Shown here: positions 25,501-41,911 of the stretch, piece by piece
Position numbering within the stretch: position 1 is the first letter of the stretch
How the letters are laid out: every line of letters begins with the position of its first letter
NCBI RefSeq assembly: GCF_000150275.1
Contig: NW_002060946.1
Location: 96,678-160,677, forward strand
DNA: 64,000 bases
Direction of reading: 5' to 3'
From: Trichoplax adhaerens
Taxonomy: Eukaryota > Placozoa > Uniplacotomia > Trichoplacea > Trichoplacidae
Notes under the pieces: generated by a model
The model's database searches: none
The model's input: the letters and a program-made list of their open reading frames with translations, nothing else
Told to the model about the DNA's origin: nothing
Position numbers and translations under genes: made by a program

Positions 25501-28316
25501 GAATCTCGGCCAATTCATGCATGAAATTTATGCCACTAAAACAACACTGTCACATGCTAGTATGCAGTCAGTGAAGTTATTTGGGCTGATCGAGAATATA
25601 ATTTTTATAATTTAGTCGACATCGTTGGAAATTAGTCGTGCAACCTCGACAAATACTGCTGATAAATAATCAATCCGATATAGATGGAAGTGTACTTATC
25701 TTCTTGGTAGGGTAGTTATTAGTTATTACTTCATTTCATAAATGACATTTTGATAGTTGTNNNNNNNNNNNNNNNNNNNNNNNNNNNNNNNNNNNNNNNN
25801 NNNNNNNNNNTACTGTCAATAAAATTATAATATTACTAGATGGGCAACCACACTTTGGCGATTTGAAACTTATTCTAGATTTTTGTTTAAAAATATAAAA
25901 AAATTTTGTATATAATTATAAATATGGCGCATGAAATTAGCTATCTTATCTGAGTTTAAGATTAACATTTTTTATCCTCCTCTTGTCTGCATAAACTGTA
26001 TGCATCAAGTAAGAGCATTGATTCCTATTATTTAGTTCGAATCTTATAATAGATTTAAGAAGTAATTTTCGGCCTTCAAAAGGAAACTAAATCAAATTCC
26101 TACCTAATGATTTGTAAAATTTGTATACTTAAATATCTATTTATTAGAACTGCTCAGAGTAATCTACCATACGGGTTAATTACATCCTATGGTCTGTAAA
26201 ACAAAGCTGAAATAAAAAATGCTAAAATTACAGAATGGTATATATAAGTATTGCAATTTATCACTGATTTTTATAAGTTTTACATAGGTATTGTCTCATT
26301 CAGATATAACTCTTTTTTTAAATTTGTGGTCATAGCTTACTAAATATCAGCAATAGCTGCTGAAACCAGTTGTCTAAGTAAACTATAGTTTTAGATGCTA
26401 GATGAAATTTTGATCCTCAAATTCATATAAATTCGACTTTACTGACTTTTAAATGTAATAATTTCCTATACTTTTCATTTACAATCCTTGACAATTTTTA
26501 AAATGTCATTAATACGATCATGATATTAAATTATTTGAGGAGATAGTTTCATGATTCTTAAACTGCTGGATAGTACAGTATTTAGAACTATTGACTTCAA
26601 CCGACACCACACAAGGACCATAGTTCAAAATATTCCGGTAGCCTGCAAATACGACTTGAAAGGTGCGTTTTCTTTAACTTTGTCGACTACGTGTATCTGA
26701 GATCTTATAATAAAGTTATTTACAACAAAGAAGCTTATAATATCTCATTATACTTTCATTTAAGAAATTTTATAACGGCTACTCCAGATTATGATGCAAT
26801 ATTTAGTTGGAACTGATTAACAACTTCTTTGCTTATGATTTCACGGAATCGAAATCATTACGAGATCGCTGAACATGAAAGATAGTATAACTAATTAAGT
26901 ATTTACTTGGGCAAGGTACAATGGCAGCAAAATGTTATGAACTGACGACTTTCAAATTATTTATCTGTGAGGGATTATGGTACTATGACGAATTTTTACT
27001 TAATTTTAGATCAAGGAATCACGTCTAAAGGAATTTGAATTGCTGCTGTTGACCGATCTATTACTAAATTCCAATTTTTTTCGATTTTAAACTACGAATT
27101 AGTCTAGATTTAATCCCACCCATAGATATCCTTTACTTATAACAATTTCATTTCTAAAATATATACAGTGATATATATTTAGATAATTAAACGAATTTAT
27201 CGGAAAAGTAATTCTATATTCTTAAATACACAATGTTCGATATTGAATTCTTTGCACATCTAAGATAAAATAAATATGAAAGTGTCAATGTATTTTATGC
27301 GCCTATAATTTGTTATTAATTCTATATTGCTGAACAACTACGTAATTGAGAATGTAATTAATACAAGGCAAAAGGTGATAATTACGATATTGGAAAATGA
27401 AAATCCAAATGGACTATTTTAAATGATCATAAATTATTGCATAGAAGAAAATATGCCTTGACACAGAGTACGTTAAATATATATACTGTATCGGTTACTT
27501 AAAATTATCAAGTGTTCAGTGATATATAGTTGACAAAATCCCACAAAATATCACTATATGATTACTATGCAAATAAAATGAGACGTTTCACCAACTCGAT
27601 ATTTTATGTGGTGTATCGTAACGATAACTACCTTACAAACTAATCAAAGTTAAAGATGGTGTCCTAAACTACAGCTACGAAAGCCATCAAATGTGAAGTA
27701 AACAAGTTTTTCCACTTGTTACGGTGGAAAATGTTCTTATTTGCATTAGAGCTTGCACTATGTCATAGGCTCTGATTGATATGATTATTCACATTTTATA
27801 ATATTAGCTACAAACAACGTCGAATGAAGTTATCGCTAAGACTACATGAAAATCTTTTCTGCACATTCATCGGTTGCAACATGATTTATAATTTTGGTGA
27901 AAATTTCTCGCCTCAGCATAATACTCATTTTCAATTATTAAAATTATATACTGGTACTTATGCTAAACTATGTTTCAAAAAGTCATTGAGTCTTTACTTT
28001 TCCGGTATAGACCTAATTCTGAGGTAAGAATGGCAACTTCACCATATCAACTTTAAAATTACGCGGAGATACAATTCAATTACTTCTACTTCGTTTACCT
28101 AGAAATAACGAAGCCAAGATCTGATATAGCCAAGTTTAATATTTCTAAATGCAAAATTTTTCGTTCTTTTAGTCGCAATAAAATGCATACAAGACAAGTA
28201 TTACCAACAACGCCAATTATTAAAAAACTTGTATTAGTTATTACAGAAATGATAACCATGATAGTCGAGTTGGCGCCATGTGGCACTTTGAAGTTCGAAT
28301 TAGTAAAATTGCCCAT
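22458..28316 (-). CDS. Rhodopsin-class GPCR B (two exons, 345 aa), paralog of GPCR A
   Basis: Exon 1 is 28316-28099 and exon 2 is 23277-22458, split at the same codon and phase (phase 2, just after TM2) as GPCR A. The N-terminus MGNFTNSNF has N-glycosylation sequons (NFT, and later NST). TM1 has GVVGN, TM2 has NLAISDLGF, TM3 has a Cys 25 residues before the Arg of TRY, extracellular loop 2 has NSTGLC, and TM7 has NPLIF. As in A, D/ERY, CWxP and the NPxxY Tyr are altered, and Ser replaces the opsin Lys. The ~4.8-kb intron contains duplication copy A and an N gap, so an additional exon there cannot be excluded. The C-tail is basic (KRKMVSKKR). The gene faces GPCR A tail to tail. Ligand unknown. 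Confidence 0.8.
23986..25760 (+). repeat. Segmental duplication, copy A (~1.78 kb)
   Basis: This aligns colinearly with 29220-30998 in direct orientation with only scattered single-base differences, except for one 160-bp block (24935-25094) that is unrelated to its counterpart. The left boundary is sharp at GAGATCCTGGAGAGCTTATT. The right end runs straight into the N gap. The copy lies inside the intron of GPCR B. A 76-codon ORF (25344-25574) is shared with copy B but has no domain and is probably not a gene. Confidence 0.9.
24935..25094. other. Copy-A-specific block within the duplication
   Basis: 160 bases between CTCGTAAATAC and GAAATAGAGTTA have no counterpart in copy B, which carries a different 167-bp sequence at the same place. 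No gene is visible. Confidence 0.75.
25761..25810. other. Assembly gap (50 N)
   Basis: A run of 50 N directly abuts the end of duplication copy A. The fixed length suggests a placeholder. The adjacent repeat is a likely cause, and the order of flanking sequence should be treated with caution. Confidence 0.99.
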
Positions 28317-29219
28317 TCGTAATACTTTCCAACGTATAGTTGACGGATTATTTCTATATCAAAATTATTTGCTGGATTGTCTGTTATGTCATATTCCAAG
28401 GTATGTGGTTGATGCTACCCTTAAATTCATTACCTTTAGAGGAAAAAATATTGATAAATCAAGCTGGACGGAAGTGAAAGTTTGCAACCATCATATATGA
28501 ATACCTTAAATATTGCAAATATATAATCAGAATAGTTCTGGTTATCCAAATATTAACTTTTTTACTATGTACCGAAAAGCATACGTGAATTGAGCAAATA
28601 TGACAATTAATAAATATAATAGGTAGTGAGAATTTCAAGAAATGTACCGAGAGTTATACTGTACTGCTAGGCTAGAGTAGATAAGCAGTTATCTGTCATT
28701 AAAATTTCATTAATTTAAAATCTATTACAAAATAACAATATATTATATTAAACTACAGTATGGTGTTGTATTTATGCTATTTTTTCGGAAAAAAGGAACG
28801 ATAATAATAGTGTTAAATTTTTTCTTTTAGTCTTGATGAAAAGACTTTGTGTGTTGAGCTGTCATTTTACTTTACTTGAGAGTTTGTCATCTAAACCTGC
28901 TAAATTATACTAACATCCACATGGTGGCACTGATTCCATTTGTTTTCCTATTAGACACTTTAAAGGATATTGGACAATGTGGCAATAGAAACTTCATTAT
29001 AGAAATTACTTTAGCAAATCAATGAACTAGTAAACAAATATCGGTCCTATAATAATAGCATCGACCGGATGTTTCGAAGTACATTTGTAAATTTTAACTG
29101 CTGCAATGAATTAAATAAATTCAACTTTTTTCAGACTAATACTTTGCTCTCTTATTATATTCTACTTTCCGTTCTTTGTCGGCCTGGTCATTAATATTCA
29201 AATAGATAGTGGAGCCAGT

Positions 29220-30998
29220 GAGATCCTGGAGAGCTTATTAAGCATAATAATGAATTAACTATATGCTACGATTAAACTATTTCTAGTGCTATTTTTTTTG
29301 TAAACAAAATATGTGGATGACCAATACACGGTCAATTATGCTGCGCGTAAATATAGATCATTTCATCTGAACTACGTCTGGATCAATTAAACGGTTGAGA
29401 GGAATATTACCGTTATGTCAAACTACGAGCATTTTTCATTGCAATATTTCCAACCGATTTAATTTGTTGCTAGTGGATTAAATTTTAGCGTGTTTATTGA
29501 TCATATAATTGGACCTTATTTATTGGATTTTTTCAAGAAGTGCAGTATGCCACTAATGATAAATTTAAAATGAACAATAAAAAGTCTAATTTAAATTATC
29601 ATAACTAACTCTTTTCAAGATCAGTATTGACAATACAAAGTCAGATCAATTTTGAGCCTTATTCCAAGTATCAGTTCTCCAATCTCGAGTATTATCCAGA
29701 GCAAAATTCTCACTACCAATATTAGGTCTTGAAAATTTAATCAACAAAAGAAATTAATTAATCTATTTTTCCTTCATGACATTTTCCTTTGCACACACTT
29801 AATTGGAAAATATGCTCAGTGCAGAAATTAACAGCTCTAATATGTATTGATAGCATATTTTCACTTGCAAAGTTGAATTAATTTAAATTTACTATCGATG
29901 CCTTCGCAGACTATGCATTAGATACTAACACATCATGAGTACAACAAACGGTAATAATGGCCAGTTTTCCGTTCCTTTCATCCTTGTAAGCTAGCAGGTG
30001 TTTACTGAAGCCAGGCATAATAATTATTGGAATCCTTCTAACCATATAAGGAATGGGCCTACGAGTATATTACCAGACATTGAACTCTTCTTTTCAAAGT
30101 CTACAATTTGTATTCCTCTTCACTTAAAGTATTATTATGCGCCATTGCAAGCTATCTCGTAAATACAAAAATACATTGCATAAATATATATAGAAAATTT
30201 CAGAGTCGAAACGATATATATATTTCTTTGCGCTCGCGCGGCGTATATATCCGATTTTTAGTGTTTCATTTTTTATTTCCTTTTATTATCTTTTTGTTAT
30301 TATTTTTCGCGGGGGTCCAGGTCTTCTCTATCTGAAATAGAGTTACTGCTATGATTTCTTACCTATGAAAGACTACTTTTACAGTATTCAGTAGTCTGAA
30401 TAAACCTCATTTTAAAAGTTGTAGTTACACACTATTAAAGCGGTCAGCTTTTAATTGCGAGAATCGAGGTGAAAACTGTCTCCTTGAATGGACACCAATC
30501 AATTATAAATAGTAGACTTCAATAAACCAATTTTGTCTATAACAATTTTACAGTGCAGAAATATTACCGTAGCAGAGAGCTTTGTTCTTCATTTGTATTA
30601 TTCTTGCGGATCACCTTGACATGGTGATCAACAGAATTTTTAGCATTATTATCGTCTTTATTAAGACATCATCTTTGAAATTCTTGGGCATTGTACATCT
30701 ACCCTCTTGTAAATATTACTGGATGAATAATTATGGTGGAATCTCGGCCAATTCATGCATGAAATTTATGCCACTAAAACAACACTGTCACATGCTAGTA
30801 TGCTGTCAGTGAAGTTATTTGGGCTGATCGAGAATATAATTTTTATATTTTAGTCGACATCGTTGGAAATTAGTCGTGCAACCTCGACAAATACTGCTGA
30901 TAAATAATCAATCCGATATAGATGGAAGTGTACTTATCTTCTTGGTAGGGTAGTTATTAGTTATTACTTCATTTCATAAATAACATTTTGATAGTTTG
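29220..30998 (+). repeat. Segmental duplication, copy B (~1.78 kb)
   Basis: Near-identical direct copy of 23986-25760, placed upstream of exon 1 of GPCR B. Its left boundary is the same GAGATCCTGGAGAG start. On the right it continues as TAGTTTGTTTTCTAG into unique DNA. It contains a 167-bp block (30167-30333) absent from copy A. Confidence 0.9.
30167..30333. other. Copy-B-specific 167-bp block of unlike composition
   Basis: This replaces the 160-bp block of copy A at exactly the same breakpoints. It carries ATATATATATTTC and then a short very G+C-rich CGCTCGCGCGGCG segment, followed by T-runs and CGCGGGGGTCCAGGTC. That composition is unlike anything nearby and could be a replaced, inserted or mis-joined fragment. 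The 75-codon ORF crossing it has no domain. Confidence 0.7.
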
Positions 30999-31114
30999 TT
31001 TTCTAGTGATAATTGAAGCGTTTTTTTTGGGTCAATGTCATGATCGCATGTCACGTCGAATACTATAGTTGTCAAAGAGAAGTATAAAATTGATATTTGA
31101 TAATTTTATTTCAG

Positions 31115-31470
31115 CGTGCAGCTGTAATATGGTTTCTATTTTGTCATCTATTCTGTTTTGTTTACAACAGCTACAATGGACATTACGAAGAGCCTATTTA
31201 TTTTAGTGAGTTTGGGAGGTTCCCTTTCTGGTGTATTGTACTAGGTCAATAAATCAATCCATTTTTTAGACAGTACGTAAGTGAAAGAATTTGCAATAGT
31301 GCATGGAATGCACAACTGCCTTGCAATGTAGAGGCATTAACGTTCTATTCTGGAATTCTGCATTCATACACAAATCATTGCTCTCTTGCAGTAAACTGCA
31401 TCACAAGTGTTCATCTTTTCTATTTGTTTAGCATTCTTCAAGTGCTCAATTTTATCGACGGTTGTGGTTG
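31115..31470 (+). CDS. Two linked exon-like open stretches of a hydrophobic protein (unassigned, partial)
   Basis: After a TTATTTCAG acceptor, 31115-31244 is open for 43 codons (RAAVIWFLFCH..., ...YFSEFGRFPFW) and ends phase 1 at G|GTCAAT. A CTCTTGCAG acceptor then opens 31392-31470 (NCITSVHLFYLFSILQVLNF) in the matching phase, ending at TG|GTAAAT. The joined product would be membrane-like. T-rich DNA gives hydrophobic readings by chance, and I found no start, end or family (a distant AIG1/ADTRP-like look is too weak to call). Confidence 0.25.
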
Positions 31471-31636
31471 GTAAATATGGCAGGAAAATTCATCGTGTAA
31501 TCATTTTAAATCATGAAGTATTTTCAGTCTAGGTAGAGTATAATAATTTCAGCTGATTACACGAGTGATCGACGTTAGGAATGCGTTGTAAATCTGTGCG
31601 TCTTCAATAAAGGAAGTATTGATTGTGGCTAGCGGG

Positions 31637-31780
31637 ATGGAAAGGCTCACTTGTACTTATACACTGTACAGTGCTACATATGTGTTCTCTCTGGCTGGTT
31701 TTTGCTGTCTATTCACAGCTCTCAGCATATTTGTGATTGCTGTTTCTCTGATCTGTAACTGTCATATTGCAGCTGTCTGA
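31637..31780 (+). CDS. Small 47-codon membrane-like ORF (unassigned)
   Basis: An ATG-initiated frame MERLTCTYTLYSATY... leads into a ~25-residue hydrophobic segment with several Cys (LAGFCCLFTALSIFVIAV) and ends at TGA. The same frame resumes after two close stops with another hydrophobic stretch (SFFWTYFEVFVLTV). It may be part of the same unplaced gene as 31115-31470, or chance. Confidence 0.2.
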   Translation: MERLTCTYTLYSATYVFSLAGFCCLFTALSIFVIAVSLICNCHIAAV

Positions 31781-32057
31781 TTGTTATTTATTTAAGTTTC
31801 TATCATCATAAACAACTCATTTTTTTGGACGTACTTTGAAGTCTTCGTGCTAACTGTCTGCATAGCCTGTAGTCTTATCGTATAGCATTTTATGAAAGTC
31901 AAGCGGCACTGTCAAGCCCATACGACTGTACTTCAATAATAGAGAATCTAATTTAATGCATGGCAGAACGTAGGCTTCTACCTGCACAGTATGTCGCGAA
32001 ATTGAATTTTACGAAGATGTTGAAACAGAGTCATTAATGCAAATTTGTAATCCATAG

Positions 32058-32178
32058 GATGGCATCATTCGCTATCGAGTAACAACCTTCCAAGCTGTAT
32101 GTGAAGAACTATTTGAGCTTAAAGCCGCTCGGTTGGAAGCGAGCGTCGACAGTCCTTCACTGAAAATAGCGCCTGCAA
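32058..32178 (+). CDS. Exon-like stretch, unassigned (40 codons)
   Basis: A CCATAG acceptor opens DGIIRYRVTTFQAVCEELFE, followed by LKAARLEASVDSPSLKIAPA, ending phase 1 at a strong A|GTAAGG donor. The composition is protein-like (amphipathic, charged) and the DNA is richer in G+C than its surroundings. I could not find its partner exons or family. A minus-strand reading of the same bases is also open for about 33 codons, so strand is not certain. Confidence 0.3.
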
Positions 32179-32612
32179 GTAAGGTGCAGCTGCAATAACA
32201 CAATAATACGCGTACTCTATCTCTCTTCATAGACGAGTACGTATATTATTATAATTATGGTGTAGTTGCACTTTGAGTAGCGCAAGGTAGTCGGGTTGGA
32301 GGTCCATCAGTAGTCCTCCAGGAACGACTAAATCCTCGTCCACATCTGCAACTGATTCTAACCATGTTCTAACCGTCTACATTGCTTACACCATCGACAT
32401 TTTTCTCTCACTTCCATCATTTGGACCTGTTGGACTAGTTGGGACCATTGAACGCTACGTCCCGTACTATTAGACTAGTTGGGACTAGTGAACGTCACCT
32501 CCCGTGCTACTGTCCTCAGAGTCGTTGGTTTCAGAGACGAAATCATAATAAGTACAGTACTTAGTACAGTACTATACAGTGTATTGTACGCTGGTCACGA
32601 CTGCCCTGTCGA

Positions 32613-33176
32613 GACATGCGCGATGGAGCATGAATGTGTGACAGATAGACAGGCGGTCGTACGAGAGCGACTGCTGGTCGATTCCACTGTACTTTTGACT
32701 ATTGACTACTTTCATACTCGACGTCGCGGTATGGTTTGAAACCGTTTATTACGTGCCCTTGAATGAACCAGAGCGGGACATGCGCAATGGAGCATGAATG
32801 TGCGACAGACAGACAGGCAGCCGTACGACAGCGACTGCTGGTCGACTCCACTGTACAGTGTACAGTGTACAGTACCGTAGGGCACACTATACTTTTGACT
32901 ATTGACTACTTTCATACTCGACGTCGCGGTATGGTTTGAAACCGTTCATTACGTGCCCTTGAATGAACCAGAGCGGGACATGCGCAATGGAGCATGAATG
33001 TGCGACAGACAGACAGGCAGCCGTACGACAGCGACTGCTGGTCGACTCCACTGTACAGTGTACAGTACCGTAGGGCACACTATACTTTTGAATATTGACT
33101 ACTTTAGTACTCGACGTCGCGGTATGGTTTGAAAGCGTTTTATTACGTGCCCTTGAATGGACCGGATCGGACCGGA
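32613..33176. repeat. ~200-bp tandem repeat, three units, with variable palindromic insert
   Basis: Units begin at GACATGCGC (32613, 32777, 32977). Each carries GGAGCATGAATGTG, a GACAGACAGG segment, CGACTGCTGGTCGA and CGACGTCGCGGTATGG. Unit 1 has a 164-bp period because it lacks a 36-bp TGTACAGT-type palindromic insert. Units 2 and 3 have the insert but differ by one 9-bp TGTACAGTG step. The block is G+C-richer than average and ends about 310 bp before the DPP8/9-like start codon. ORFs reading through it are artefacts of the repeat. Confidence 0.9.
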
Positions 33177-33487
33177 GAGTCAGTACTGTCTGCACTATGC
33201 TGTGCTCGAGGTAACTTACTCGTTGAGTAACTTTCGAAAGCCTTCGCCAGCCGATTGCGTCGCTTGGAAACTACAATCTGATTGATCTCCAAGTTGGTAA
33301 AATCTCCATCGTATCTTAAGTTGATCCTGATTTTCTTCAGTTGTACTCGCGTAGATCAATTTTATTGCCATCGAAGGCAAATAGACGCAAATCACAAATC
33401 TCCAAGACTGCGTAACAGTGTATGATTGTAGTGTTGCACGCCATTGCTACAATTCAGAAGAATTGAGAGAGCGATCGATCATTGCTA

Positions 33488-39549
<6,062 letters not shown>

Positions 39550-41911
39550 TGCCGGAGAATTTCGACTAATTTGATTTCCGCAAGATTTCTCGTGCAATTA
39601 TTGCATAAGATGATATCAAACTATCCTGAAAAAGTGCACGTTATGGTGATCCATGTTTAATGGTAAGCTGTTTACGAGCTTTCGTGATCACTCTTAAGTA
39701 ACTAAGAAAAAATTTATTTTGAATGTTAGATGAGTCTAGTTTGTGAATTTAAAGTCATAAGTTAGTTTAAGTCGAGCCAAATTTATGGCAATAAATCAAG
39801 TATGCATATGGAGCATGTCATATCAAACAATTTAACTACAGTACAATGATAAATATTTTAACTGAACTTTAGATCTTTTACTATCCTGTAAGAATTTTAT
39901 CCTCTAAGCTGTTTTTACTTGTTATAAGGCGTTATTTCAAACGTTGTAGATAGAGCTATAATTTCATGTTAATGTTTATCACCTTAATGGAATGGTATCT
40001 ATTGTACAGTGTACAATCTACGATAATTGGACACGTTACCAGGTATTCATTAGTCTATATATACAATTAAAAATTGTTCTCAATTGTAGTAATAAGAATT
40101 CGTTTTACAGTTTCAATGATTCCTTTTAGACGAGAAGTTACAATATTTTATTTAGAGTTAAATAGTCTCTGTTTTATTGTTATTTCTTAAACTCTAAAAC
40201 TGCATCGATAGTATCTTTAAGTCCAATTAGAATGAATTTAGAGTATTTATATGCAATTCTATCTTTGCAAATACATTTAGCGCGATTACATCCGTGATTG
40301 CGTTCGCGTGAACTATTTTTATCACTGCAAGCGTTTCATTGAAATAAACATTTTATAAAATTGTTTGGTGATGAACTATATCTGGAAATTGATATCAAAG
40401 ATGCATATTTAGCTTGTTACGAGTTGTTGAAACTGATATATTCTGCTCTATCACTACTAAAATACGCCTAACGATATTGAGGCAAGCATATTTAACTAAA
40501 ATTGGACTCACGCTGATATCATGAAAGGAACTTTCGATCAAAATTGCAAGTGTAGTTGTATTTACAGTTAAAATAAGCAAGATGTCATAGTTTTTGTCCA
40601 TGATCTATGAGATACCAAACTTCGATTAAATTTTGGCATATGTACGCGATTCTGTACAAATATGTAGACTTTTCACAGCTTGTAAGCAATTTAAGGCACG
40701 ATATTGAGCCTATTGACTGACATGAGCCCAGTTCTGCATAAATCTTACTGTATTACTAACTAATCTCGCATACTGATGAAAGTGTGCATTGCCAATAATC
40801 AATTTATTTTGTATATTTTCGTTATATGACCGTATACCTGATTGATTCAGTTTTTATTCTTTCATTACGTTGACGGAAAATTAAAACATTACGATTAGAC
40901 AGATAAAAGTTCACTAAATAATATGAATAAGTGTACTATTTACCTTGGCACAATGGTGTACAAATTATATTATAGTCTATAAACTACGTATGTATGATAT
41001 GAATATTAAATCGTTCCGCATACATTATGCATTAAAATGCAAATTGACTATAGGATATTAGTTATAAGAAATCTTACATCCGTAAACACTATCGCACTAA
41101 TTAGGAAACTATCTAGAATATCATGGCATACGTTGTATAATTTGTAAATCGCTCACCTGCTGTAAATGCGGTTTAAAACAACTGCGAAATTTACTTAATT
41201 TAAACTGAGGGAAAAATTGTAAAAATAATTCCAATCTTTCCTGGATGACCTAATGTGCAGATTACCTAGTGGTACGTAAAATTATAGAGGAAGACTACAG
41301 GTACTTCGCGAAGGCAACTAGTGTAAAGGCTCAGAAAGATTCGGGATAGAAACTAGGAATAGCAGTAGTGCGCTCTTAAAACTCAAGTTAAACTATGACA
41401 AGATCATAAAATCTGTTTCGTGATAGTTTCAAGTTTGCTCTGTCCAATCCTTATCTAAATTGCGTCGCTAATCATAATTTTTATTGTATAAATATCTAGA
41501 TAGAAATTAAAGATCAAGAAAGCGATAAACTTGATATCAAGGCATTCGCATTCTATTTCTACTGTTGTAGTTCAGACTTCTGTTATAGTAATTGCTATAG
41601 AAGGAATTATACCAAAGTGTATCAACATCAAGTTCTGATACAGTATAGTATACTGTACTTATGATAGTCTATGAATTAATAGATGTTTTATTCATGAGTT
41701 AGACCGAAAAATAAACAAATTATAGCCCATGTATATTAATGCAAAGTGGTATCCAAGGTTCAGGCACTAAAGGTCAATCTAAAGAACGAAGCTTTTGAAT
41801 ATCTCTAATGCATGTAAATTACTCGTATTTTAGCTGTTGCAACTTTAAGTAGCATATAACTGTGCAAAAGAAGACCAATTTCACAAATTCATTTATCTAA
41901 GTTGAATCCAA
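39550..41911. other. Intergenic; possible poly(A) signal of the peptidase gene
   Basis: AATAAA at 39790-39795 lies about 240 bases after the peptidase stop and is the first plausible poly(A) signal. Otherwise no gene is supported; the ORF at 40395-40601 has no domain. Confidence 0.4.

Noticed and set aside
25344-25574. 76-codon ORF conserved almost unchanged at 30582-30812
   Set aside because: The conservation is explained by the segmental duplication itself. It has no domain and no splice context.
30108-30335. 75-codon ORF across the copy-B-specific block
   Set aside because: It spans the junction of two unrelated segments and has no motif.
32613-33176. CRISPR-like array
   Set aside because: Units are ~200 bp with no short repeat/unique spacer structure, and the context is a eukaryotic genome.
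32479-33195. Several ORFs of 62-98 codons on both strands, with repeated peptides
   Set aside because: They read through the ~200-bp tandem repeat on both strands, and their similarity is that of the DNA repeat.
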